From assembly GCF_002261425.1 (NCBI RefSeq), contig NZ_NEVJ01000003.1, positions 124,001 through 188,000 of the forward strand: a DNA stretch of 64,000 bases. The letters run 5' to 3'. Below the pieces are notes generated by a model. It was not told the DNA's origin. It saw only the letters and a program-made list of their open reading frames with translations, and did no database searches. Positions 17,059-24,294 of this stretch are shown here, one piece after another. Both the position numbers and the translations under genes were made by a program. The stretch is from Bordetella genomosp. 9 (GTDB lineage Bacteria > Pseudomonadota > Gammaproteobacteria > Burkholderiales > Burkholderiaceae_B). Within the stretch, counting starts at the first letter, position 1, and each line of letters opens with the position of its first letter.

Positions 17059-18507
17059 TCATGGCGCCGGCTCCGGCGCCGGTGCATGGGCGCTGATGGA
17101 CAGCTGCGTCAATTGCAGTCCCGCGCCTTCCATGCGCTTGCGCAGGTCGGCGCCGCCCGCGGTGATTTCGCGCTCGCCTTCGGGCGCGACGATCTGCAGG
17201 GACAGTTTCTGCCCGGACAGGGAGATATTCGCTTCGACCGTACCCAGGCGCGGCATGGTCAGCACCAAGCGGGTGGCCCAGCCGGCCGGTTCGTCGACGT
17301 CGCCCATATAGGCCGACGCGTCCTGCTGTTCGCGGCGGATTTCCCACCACATGCCGGTGCCGGGCCAGGCCGTGCCTTCCCATGCCAGGGTCTGGTTGGC
17401 CAGGACTTCCAGTTGCTGGCGCACCAGCAGGGTAGCGTCCGGATGGATGCCGGGCGGCGCCGCCGGCGCATGGGCGGGCGCGGAGCCCGACCAGGTCGGC
17501 GCGGAACCGGAGGTCGGTGTCCCGTCGGCCTGCGGCATCGTCGGCGCGGCGCTGGTCGGCAGGTTGAACCGGGGGTTGTCGGCCAGGATCGATTGCTTGG
17601 GGACGGGCGTCTGTATCGTTTCCGCCTGGCTGGCATCCAGGCCGGCCTGGGGCTCGGCGCGCAGTTGGTCGAGCCCGCGCTTGCCGTAGGCGGCATCGCT
17701 CAGATGCGACTCGTAGAACAGGCCGCTGGTCTCGATCGCCTGTTTCAGCGCCTGGGCCAGGGGGCCCGCCTGCGGAGCCCCGGGATGCAGGGCGGCGGCG
17801 CGCGCCGCGTCCGCGCCCTGGGTACCCGTGGCGGCGTTGCCGGCGCCGGGGCGCGCGCCATTGGCGAGTTGCGTCAGGTCGTCCGCCGCATCCGGCGTAG
17901 CCACGGCCGCCGCGGCCTTGCCGGCGCCGCCGGCGGCCGCGTCGCGGGCCGATCCCGCGGACGCCTGCGCGCCCGGGTTCTGGCTGTCCATGTCCTGTTG
18001 CGCGCCGTCGCCGCGTTCCTGCACCGGGCGGGGTTCACCCGCCACCGCGCCCATGCCGCCGGGGCGCGCGCCCGTGCCTTGCGGGGCGCCGTCGTGGCCC
18101 GTGTCGGTCGAACCGTCGCCCGACCAGAGCGGCGCCTTGCCGGCCAGGGCAGGGGCTGTCTCGGGGTACTGGGCGAGCAGGGTCAGGATGACGCGGGCGG
18201 TCTGTCCCAGCGTGGTGGGCGCCGATGGCGTGGTGCCGGTGCTGACGAAGCGGCTGCGCAGCGCGGCGGCCAGTTCGGCCTGTTCCGCGGCCTCGCGCAG
18301 GGCGGCGCGCTCGCGTCCCGTCAGGTTGCCCAGCTGGTCGTTGCCGCGTCCCTGCGGATCCGGCCTGACGCCGTCGGCGCCGCCGGGCGGAATGACCGCA
18401 TCGCGTAGCGCGGTATTCGTGCTGCCTTGCTGTGCGAGCTGCGTTCCCAGCACGGCGTCCAGCCGCTGCACCAGCAGCGAACTGAGCGCTGTCGGGCCGA
18501 TGCTCAT
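17059..18507 (-). CDS. Second FliK-like hook-length control domain protein
   Basis: A 482-residue protein. The first three quarters is low-complexity (Ala, Gly, Gln, Pro). The end (about 395-475; RLVLTMPRLGTVEANISLSG and GAGLQLTQLSISAHAP) has the pattern of the FliK C-terminal domain. It differs clearly from the fliK product in this window. Lying next to an FlhB-like gene, it may form an accessory pair in export switching, or control surface or filament export. Gene order is fliT, 10 bp, then this gene. Confidence 0.82.
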   Translation of the reverse strand: MSIGPTALSSLLVQRLDAVLGTQLAQQGSTNTALRDAVIPPGGADGVRPDPQGRGNDQLGNLTGRERAALREAAEQAELAAALRSRFVSTGTTPSAPTTLGQTARVILTLLAQYPETAPALAGKAPLWSGDGSTDTGHDGAPQGTGARPGGMGAVAGEPRPVQERGDGAQQDMDSQNPGAQASAGSARDAAAGGAGKAAAAVATPDAADDLTQLANGARPGAGNAATGTQGADAARAAALHPGAPQAGPLAQALKQAIETSGLFYESHLSDAAYGKRGLDQLRAEPQAGLDASQAETIQTPVPKQSILADNPRFNLPTSAAPTMPQADGTPTSGSAPTWSGSAPAHAPAAPPGIHPDATLLVRQQLEVLANQTLAWEGTAWPGTGMWWEIRREQQDASAYMGDVDEPAGWATRLVLTMPRLGTVEANISLSGQKLSLQIVAPEGEREITAGGADLRKRMEGAGLQLTQLSISAHAPAPEPAP

Positions 18508-18517
18508 GGGTGGGCGC

Positions 18518-18865
18518 TCATGCTACGGGTGCCTTGAACCCATAAGCGTTCAGCGCCGCCTGTTGCCGCTTCATGCGGCCGAGCAGCTCGCTCATGCGGG
18601 CCAGTTCGGGGATGGCCAGATCGCGTGTGTTCGCGTCGTTTTCCAGGATCTGCACCAGCATGTCATGCTTCTGGCGCCGCTCGGCGTCGTCCAGCGGTTC
18701 GGTCACGCCTATCGTGCGCAGCCGTTCGACGATCTCGCAATAGGTTTGCCCGAACTGCAGGACACTGGTCCAGTCCTGCGCGCGGGCGGAGTTCAACATC
18801 GCCGCGGTAACCGCGACGATCTCGCGATAAAGCTCGAGAATGATTTGCGAGGACGGAGACGACAT
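18518..18865 (-). CDS. fliT: Flagellar chaperone FliT
   Basis: A 115-residue all-helical protein. Its position after fliS and its pattern (IILELYREIVAVTAAML, ending in a helix with ELLGRMKRQQAALNAYG) match FliT. FliT escorts the cap protein FliD to the export gate and, in enteric bacteria, also inhibits FlhDC. Similarity among FliT proteins is low, so the call rests partly on the fliD-fliS-fliT order. Confidence 0.88.
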   Translation of the reverse strand: MSSPSSQIILELYREIVAVTAAMLNSARAQDWTSVLQFGQTYCEIVERLRTIGVTEPLDDAERRQKHDMLVQILENDANTRDLAIPELARMSELLGRMKRQQAALNAYGFKAPVA

Positions 18866-18912
18866 AGAGAGTCTTGTGACAGCGTCGAATAGTGTTAATG
18901 GGCCCGGGACGA

Positions 18913-19341
18913 TCAGCTCTTCGCCGCTTCGCCGGTGCGATCCACGGATGTCTGCCAGGCTTCCTGAAGCTGGGCCAGCAGCGTGTCGGCGGTTTCCAGC
19001 AGCTGGGCATCCCCCTTCAGGTTGGCGTTGATCAAGGTCCGCAGAACGTAGTCGTAAAGGTTGTTCAGGTTGGCCGCGATCTCGCCGCCGTTTTCCAGGT
19101 CGAGCGCCTGTTTCAGCCCTTCGTCCACCAGGCGGGTCGCCTTGCTGATCGCGATGGCTCGCGCGGAACCGTTGCCTTGTTCGATATGGATGCGCGCCTG
19201 CCCGATGGCGGCTCGCGCCGCCGTGTAGAGCAGCGTGATGAGCCTTTCGGCGCTCGCGCTCATGACTTGCGTTTCGAGTCCTACGTCCGCGTAGGAGCGC
19301 ACGGAGTAGGCATTATCCGGACGGCGGTATGCGTAGGTCAT
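18913..19341 (-). CDS. fliS: Flagellin chaperone FliS
   Basis: A 142-residue helical protein. The start (TYAYRRPDNAYSVRSYADV) and the segment LITLLYTAARAAIGQARIHI are typical of FliS. The segment NLYDYVLRTLINANLKGD also matches. FliS binds the C-terminus of flagellin, prevents cytoplasmic polymerisation and delivers it to FlhA. It lies 5 bp after fliD. Confidence 0.97.
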   Translation of the reverse strand: MTYAYRRPDNAYSVRSYADVGLETQVMSASAERLITLLYTAARAAIGQARIHIEQGNGSARAIAISKATRLVDEGLKQALDLENGGEIAANLNNLYDYVLRTLINANLKGDAQLLETADTLLAQLQEAWQTSVDRTGEAAKS

Positions 19342-19346
19342 TTGAA

Positions 19347-20756
19347 TTATTTCTGGTTGGAGAGCGCGGCGAACTGCTGCGTCAGGTACGAGCTGGTGCT
19401 GTTCATCTGCGCGACGAAGGAATCCAGCTGCACGAACTGCGCGCGCAGGTTGGCGATATCGGCGTCGATGCGGTCGCTCACGCTGTCGTACTGGTCCTGC
19501 AGCGACTTCTTGGTTTCGGTCAGGCCGGCGGTGCGGTTGGACAGCAGGCCGTTCGTGCCCAGGATGCCCTTGATCGCGGTGCCGACGCTGGTGCCCAGGG
19601 CGGTCAGGATGTCGCCGACGTCCTTGGGATTGCTGGACAGGGAATCGTTCAGCGAGTGCAGGTTGTTGCTGTCGATCGTGTTCAGGTTCAGCACCAGCGT
19701 GCCATCGTCCGGCGACGTCGTGATGCCCAGGTCCTGGATCGTGCGCAGCGTGTCCGTACCGGACGCCAGCACGCGCATGGCGCTGGCCAGGCTGGACGAA
19801 ATGGAACGGGTGGTGCTGTCCCCGGTCAGGGCCGAACCCTGGTCCGTCGTCGGATCGTACTTGGTCAGCGACGTCACCAGCGTCTGCAGCGTGTTGTACG
19901 CGCTGACGAAGCCCTGCACCGCCGACACCACGCCGGACGAGTCCGTGCTGACGTTCACCGTCACCGGGCCGTCGGTTACGTCGGTCAGCGAGATGGTGAC
20001 GTTGTCGATGTTCTTGTCCAGCGTGTTGGAGCCGCTGACGATCTGCACGCCGTTGATGGTGGCCTTGGCATCCGCCGCCGCTTCCTGCTGCGTCATGCCG
20101 CCGGTGGGCGTCGCCGCGGCGTCGTAGCCGATGGCGCTCTGGATGTCGGTATTGGTCGACGTGATCTTGGTCACCGCCGCCTTGGTGCCGGTGTTCGTCG
20201 AGGTCAGCTGCAGATAGCTCTTGCCGTCGCCGTCGGTCAGGATGGCCGCGGTGACGCCGGCCTTTTCATCGGCGTTGATGGCCCGGGCGATACCGTTCAG
20301 CGAGGTGTCCTTGCTGACGTCGATGGTCTTGCTGGTGCCGTCGGCCAGGGTCACGGTGATGCTGCCGCCCGTGCCGATCTTGGCGGTGCGGTCGCCGATC
20401 GCGTCGGACTTCAACTGTTCCGCGGTGGCCAGCTGGTCCACCTGGACCTTGTACTTGGCCGGCGTGGCGCCCGGCTGGGTCTTCACTGTGAAGGCGGTGC
20501 TGCCGCCAACGACGGTCGCCGTCGTGACGTTGTAGGTCTTGGGATCGGCCAGCGTGCCCGCGGCCGTCTGCAGGGTCTCGATCGCCTGCTGCAGCGTGCC
20601 GTATGCGGAAAGCTGCGTGGTAACCAGGGTCTGCTGGTTCTGGATGGGCACCAGGGCCAGCTTTTCGTTGTCCTTGAGGCTGTCCAGGATGCCCTGCAGG
20701 TCCAGGTTCGAACCGGAGCCCAGGGAGGTGACTGGCGGTAGGGAAGAGGTTGCCAT
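19347..20756 (-). CDS. fliD: Flagellar filament cap protein FliD
   Basis: A 469-residue protein. The N-terminus (SLGSGSNLDLQGILDSL) and the conserved FliD_N and FliD_C regions are visible (VTISLTDVTDGPVTVNV and the coiled coil LTETKKSLQDQYDSVSDRID near the end). FliD pentamers cap the filament and help flagellin fold. A strong Shine-Dalgarno site (AAGGAAAC) precedes ATG 20756. It lies 119 bp after flaG. Confidence 0.97.
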   Translation of the reverse strand: MATSSLPPVTSLGSGSNLDLQGILDSLKDNEKLALVPIQNQQTLVTTQLSAYGTLQQAIETLQTAAGTLADPKTYNVTTATVVGGSTAFTVKTQPGATPAKYKVQVDQLATAEQLKSDAIGDRTAKIGTGGSITVTLADGTSKTIDVSKDTSLNGIARAINADEKAGVTAAILTDGDGKSYLQLTSTNTGTKAAVTKITSTNTDIQSAIGYDAAATPTGGMTQQEAAADAKATINGVQIVSGSNTLDKNIDNVTISLTDVTDGPVTVNVSTDSSGVVSAVQGFVSAYNTLQTLVTSLTKYDPTTDQGSALTGDSTTRSISSSLASAMRVLASGTDTLRTIQDLGITTSPDDGTLVLNLNTIDSNNLHSLNDSLSSNPKDVGDILTALGTSVGTAIKGILGTNGLLSNRTAGLTETKKSLQDQYDSVSDRIDADIANLRAQFVQLDSFVAQMNSTSSYLTQQFAALSNQK

Positions 20757-20795
20757 CGTGCTGTTTCCTTGATGCGCTTATTCTGTCAAACCGGC

Positions 20796-20835
20796 AGCCG
20801 GCCCGATAAGTCGGGCAAGCGGCATAAGGCCGGCT
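20796..20835. other. Alternative hairpins between flaG and fliD
   Basis: Two mutually exclusive stems lie in the flaG-fliD gap. One is an 8-bp perfect pair, 20796-20803 with 20828-20835. The other is GCCCGA-TAAG-TCGGGC at 20801-20816. No T-run follows on either strand, so it is not a normal terminator. It could affect read-through or mRNA stability between flaG and fliD. No function is proven. Confidence 0.5.
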
Positions 20836-20875
20836 TGTTCGTGGCTTTCAGCGGTGGTCGGCGGTCGCCGGTGGG

Positions 20876-21262
20876 TCAGGCGCTGGTTTCGACGCCGCCG
20901 CCCTGCATTTTGGTGATCATCTTGGCGATGTTCAGGACCGTCTCGCTGGGGATGGTCTTCAACGTGTCCCCGGTTTTGGAGTCCTTGATGGAAATCACGA
21001 CCCGATGGGTGTCGGGGTCGATGCTGAACTCCATCTGCGTGGACCAGGCGGTCATCTGCTCATTGATTTTCTGCAGGGCCCGCTCCAGGGAGGACTGTGG
21101 GTCGGACGAGTTTCCCGACGTGCCGCCGTCGCCGGCAGTGGCGGAGCCTTTCTGGGCATCCCCGGCGGGGGTCACCAGAACGGCCGCATCGGGCAACGGT
21201 GCAGGTTGAGCCTCGGCGGGCTGGACCGGAAGGGCCGCGGGGGCGATAGGGCTGACAGCCAT
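20876..21262 (-). CDS. flaG: FlaG family flagellar protein
   Basis: A 128-residue protein. A disordered Ala/Pro/Gly N-terminus is followed by the FlaG domain (about 58-125), with LQKINEQMTAWSTQMEFSID, then DTHRVVISIKD and IPSETVLNIAKMITKMQGG. FlaG proteins lie next to fliD in many genomes and influence filament length. GGAGT lies 5 bp before the ATG. It is the first gene behind the sigma-28 promoter at 21319-21345. Confidence 0.93.
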   Translation of the reverse strand: MAVSPIAPAALPVQPAEAQPAPLPDAAVLVTPAGDAQKGSATAGDGGTSGNSSDPQSSLERALQKINEQMTAWSTQMEFSIDPDTHRVVISIKDSKTGDTLKTIPSETVLNIAKMITKMQGGGVETSA

Positions 21263-21318
21263 AAGGACTCCACTTCTGCTGTGCGTCGGCGACGCGGGGT
21301 TTCTGGGTAGACAACCTC

Positions 21319-21345
21319 GTAACGGCAGAGGTAGGGAAAACTTAA
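21319..21345 (-). promoter_or_regulatory. Sigma-28 (FliA) promoter for flaG-fliD-fliS-fliT
   Basis: Read on the minus strand, TTAAGTTT (21345-21338), a spacer of exactly 11 bp and GCCGTTAC (21326-21319) match the FliA consensus TAAAGTTT-N11-GCCGATAA at most positions. It lies about 57 bp before the flaG start codon. Late flagellar genes such as fliD and fliS are typically FliA-dependent, which supports the call. Confidence 0.85.
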
Positions 21346-21362
21346 ACGGGCGGGGCGGCTGT

Positions 21363-21368
21363 TAAAAT
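21363..21368 (+). promoter_or_regulatory. Possible -10 element for folC
   Basis: TAAAAT lies about 30 bp before the folC start codon. No convincing -35 box is seen at 16-18 bp upstream. Similar TAAAATC words occur before bamA (38862) and ratA (55407), which may reflect a common -10 form in this genome. Confidence 0.3.
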
Positions 21369-21396
21369 CGGGGTTGCTTCAGCTTCGCCTTCCGCC

Positions 21397-22707
21397 ATGT
21401 CCCTCATCGCCCCGCCAGACGCCGGCGCCACGCTCACGCAGTGGCTGGCCTACCTGGAATCGCTCCACCCGAAAACCATCGATCTGGGCCTGGAGCGGGT
21501 CCGCCAGGTACAGCAGCGGCTGGGAATCGAGCTGGACTGCGTCAAGATCGTCGTGGGTGGCACCAATGGCAAGGGGTCGACCTGCGCCATGCTGGAAGCC
21601 ATGCTGCTGGCCGCGGGCTTCAAGACCGGCCTGTACACCTCTCCGCACCTGATCGACTTCAACGAACGCGTCCGCGTGAATGGCGAACTGGCGTCCGACG
21701 CGGACCTGATCGTCCAGTTCCAGGCGGTCGAAGCCGCCCGCGGCGATATTTCGCTGACCTATTTCGAATTCACCACGCTGGCCGCGCTGCGGCTGTTCTC
21801 GCGGTCGCGGCTGGACGCGGTGGTGCTGGAAGTCGGCCTGGGCGGCCGACTGGACGCCGTCAACATCGTCGATGCCGATTGCGCCGTCGTCACCAGCGTC
21901 GACCTGGACCACATGGACTGGCTGGGCGACACCCGGGAAAAGATCGGCTACGAAAAAGCCCACATCTATCGTCCCGGCAAGCCGGCCATCTGCGCCGATC
22001 CCGTGCCGCCGCAAAGCCTGCTCGATCACGCCGCCGCCATCGGCGCCGATCTGTGGCTCTTCGGGCGGGACTACAACTATTCCGGCGACCGCCAGCAATG
22101 GGCCTACGGCGGCCGCGCCCAGCGCCGCGGCGCCTTGGCCTATCCGGCGCTGCGCGGCGCCAACCAGCTGTTGAACGCCGCCGCCGCCCTGGCGGTGCTG
22201 GAAGCCCTGCGCGACCGGCTGCCCGTGCCGCAACAGGCCGTCCGGCAGGGCTTGCTGCAGGCCACGCTGCCCGGCCGCTTCCAGATACTTCCAGGCCAGC
22301 CCACCGTCATTCTCGACGTCGGCCACAACCCGCACGCGGCCGCGGTCCTGGCGCAGAACCTGGACAACATGGGCTTCCATCCCTACACCTACGCGGTGTT
22401 CGGCATGCTCAACGACAAGGACGTCGCCGGCGTGGTGGCCAGGCTGGCGGGACGCATCGACCGCTGGTACTGCGCCGGCCTGCCCGGTCCGCGCGGCGGC
22501 ACCGGCGAAGCCCTGGCGGAGCAGGTGCGCGCGGCGCTGCCGCCGCCCGCCGCGGGCGACGACGTACCGCTCATCTGTCCGCACGCCGATCCCGCGCAGG
22601 CCTATGCCGCCGCGCGCGCCCAGGCGGGTGAGAATGATAGAATCGTGGTGTTCGGATCGTTCTTCACGGTCGCCGCCGTGCTCCAGTACCTGGGGCGAAA
22701 AGCCTGA
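21397..22707 (+). CDS. folC: Bifunctional folylpolyglutamate synthase / dihydrofolate synthase FolC
   Basis: A 436-residue Mur-ligase-type ATP-dependent ligase. The P-loop VVGGTNGKGSTCAMLEAML (about 49-67), the YTSPHLIDFNERV region (85-97) and the GLGGRLDAVN motif (147-156) are diagnostic. It adds glutamate to dihydropteroate and to folates. It is the first gene of the folC-SPOR-cvpA-purF group, which has the same order as in E. coli (folC-dedD-cvpA-purF). It starts at ATG 21397, divergent from flaG. Confidence 0.97.
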   Translation: MSLIAPPDAGATLTQWLAYLESLHPKTIDLGLERVRQVQQRLGIELDCVKIVVGGTNGKGSTCAMLEAMLLAAGFKTGLYTSPHLIDFNERVRVNGELASDADLIVQFQAVEAARGDISLTYFEFTTLAALRLFSRSRLDAVVLEVGLGGRLDAVNIVDADCAVVTSVDLDHMDWLGDTREKIGYEKAHIYRPGKPAICADPVPPQSLLDHAAAIGADLWLFGRDYNYSGDRQQWAYGGRAQRRGALAYPALRGANQLLNAAAALAVLEALRDRLPVPQQAVRQGLLQATLPGRFQILPGQPTVILDVGHNPHAAAVLAQNLDNMGFHPYTYAVFGMLNDKDVAGVVARLAGRIDRWYCAGLPGPRGGTGEALAEQVRAALPPPAAGDDVPLICPHADPAQAYAAARAQAGENDRIVVFGSFFTVAAVLQYLGRKA

Positions 22708-22755
22708 ATTTTCCATCGCGCATCGGGCGCGCCGGCTGCAAGGAATTCGTGCTTC

Positions 22756-23733
22756 ATGGGTTTGTTCAATCGCAAAGATTCCTCGTCGGACACGCCGGCG
22801 GGCCGTCCTCGTCCGTCGGTCTCCAGCGAAGCGCAGGCAGCCGAACTCCGTTCGCGCGCGCGGCGCCGCCTGGCTGGCGCGGTCGCCCTGGTGCTGGCGG
22901 CCGTCATCATCCTGCCCATGGTGCTGGATTCCGAACCGGCACGCGTCAGCGACGACATTCCTATCCGCATCCCCGACCGTAATTCGCCTTACCAGCCGGC
23001 GGTCTCCGATCCGCAGGCGCAGGCCGATGCCGGCGCGGGCAGCGGCGCCATGCCCGCCACCCCCGCCACGGCCGGCGTGGCCGCCCCCGGCGCCGCCGCC
23101 CCGCAGGGCCAGGGCGGACAGCCCGCCGCCGGCCAGGCGCCGTCGACCGGCGCCACGCCGCCCGCCGACGCCGGCAGGACTGGTACCCAATCCCGCGCCG
23201 ACACGGCCCGGACCCCGGGCGATCCCGCGCATGCCGACACCGGCCGCGTCGAGACCAGCCGTGCCGATGCCGCGCGCACCGACGCCAGCCGGACGACCCC
23301 GCGCCCCGACACCCGTGCCGACGCCACGCGCCAGGAATCCAAGCCGGAAACCCGCACCGAATCCAAGCCGCCCGCCAAGCCCGAGCCCGCGCCCCGCACC
23401 GACGACGGCAGCAAGGCGCTGGCCCTGCTGGAAGGCCGCACAGGCAGTTCCACGCCGCCGAAGCCGGCCACCGATACCCGCGCCAACGCCGACACCAAGG
23501 GCAATTTCGTGCTGCAGATCGCCGCGTACACCACGCAGGCGGACGCTCAGGCCCGCCGCGACAAGCTGCATGCGGCCGGGGTGACCAATGCATTTGTCCA
23601 GGAAGCCAGTGTGGGCGGCAAACAGCAATACCGGCTGCGCGTGGGGCCGTTCCCTTCGCGCGAGGCGGCCCAGGCGGCCCAGGCGCGCTTGCGCACCTTG
23701 GGCTATGACAACGGTTTCATCGCCGCGCAGTGA
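22756..23733 (+). CDS. SPOR-domain membrane protein, DedD-like
   Basis: A 325-residue protein with one N-terminal membrane helix (about 39-57), a long periplasmic linker and a C-terminal SPOR domain (about 249-323; FVLQIAAYTTQADAQARRDK, then QQYRLRVGPFPSREAAQ). SPOR domains bind denuded glycan strands at the division septum. The linker (about 130-220) is a low-complexity chain of Ala, Asp, Arg and Thr with repeated ADxxRT-type words. Position between folC and cvpA matches dedD, so a role in cell constriction is likely. Confidence 0.88.
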   Translation: MGLFNRKDSSSDTPAGRPRPSVSSEAQAAELRSRARRRLAGAVALVLAAVIILPMVLDSEPARVSDDIPIRIPDRNSPYQPAVSDPQAQADAGAGSGAMPATPATAGVAAPGAAAPQGQGGQPAAGQAPSTGATPPADAGRTGTQSRADTARTPGDPAHADTGRVETSRADAARTDASRTTPRPDTRADATRQESKPETRTESKPPAKPEPAPRTDDGSKALALLEGRTGSSTPPKPATDTRANADTKGNFVLQIAAYTTQADAQARRDKLHAAGVTNAFVQEASVGGKQQYRLRVGPFPSREAAQAAQARLRTLGYDNGFIAAQ

Positions 23734-24218
23734 CCGGGTTCGATTTCGTCGTGCTGGCGATCATCGCCATATCGGGGCTGCTGGGCCTGGTGCGCGGCTT
23801 GCTCAAGGAAGTCCTGTCCCTGCTGGCGTACATCCTGGCGTTCGTGGCGGCGATCTGGTGGGGCCCGACGGTCTACGGATGGCTGGCCCAGTGGATAGAA
23901 ACGACGGTGCTGCGCATGGGCGCGGCCTATGCGGCCGTATTCCTGGTCGTGCTGCTGGGGGTCGGCCTGGTCAACATGACCCTGTCCGCGCTGATCCGTA
24001 CCACCGGCCTGTCGCCGGCCGACCATGGGCTGGGCGGCCTTTTCGGCCTGATCCGCGGCGCGCTGATCGTGCTGGTACTCGTCACGGTGGCCGGCTATAC
24101 GCCGCTGCCGCAGGAAGCCTGGTGGCGCGACGCGATGTTCTCCCATACGGCCACAGAAGCCGTCAAACATACCAAAGTGTGGCTGCCGCCATCCCTGGCG
24201 TCCATGCTGCCTTATTGA
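23730..24218 (+). CDS. cvpA: CvpA family membrane protein
   Basis: A 162-residue protein with four hydrophobic segments, starting with FDFVVLAIIAISGLLGLVRG, the typical CvpA opening. The start is GTG 23730, overlapping the SPOR gene stop as GTGA. CvpA is an inner-membrane protein needed for colicin V export and envelope integrity in E. coli, and it often lies just before purF, as here. Confidence 0.93.
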   Translation: MTGFDFVVLAIIAISGLLGLVRGLLKEVLSLLAYILAFVAAIWWGPTVYGWLAQWIETTVLRMGAAYAAVFLVVLLGVGLVNMTLSALIRTTGLSPADHGLGGLFGLIRGALIVLVLVTVAGYTPLPQEAWWRDAMFSHTATEAVKHTKVWLPPSLASMLPY

Positions 24219-24270
24219 ATATGGCCTTATCGTGGCCATATTGAGCATATACGTATCGTTCGAAAGAACG
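24218..24270 (+). promoter_or_regulatory. Two hairpins in the cvpA-purF leader
   Basis: AATATGGCC (24218-24226) and GGCCATATT (24234-24242) form a perfect 9-bp inverted repeat with a 7-base loop, starting at the cvpA stop codon. A second stem, CGTTC-GAAA-GAACG (24257-24270), has a GNRA tetraloop. Neither has a T-run. They may act as an operator or mRNA element controlling purF. The RBS region AACAGGAAATTGCC follows. Confidence 0.5.
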
Positions 24271-24294
24271 CGGTAGGATCAACAGGAAATTGCC

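Noticed and set aside
21379..23628. Open frame of 749 codons on the minus strand opposite folC and the SPOR gene
   Set aside because: It is antisense to two well-recognised genes. It is Gly/Arg/Ala-rich without any known domain. High GC content with few AT-rich stops on the complementary strand explains it.
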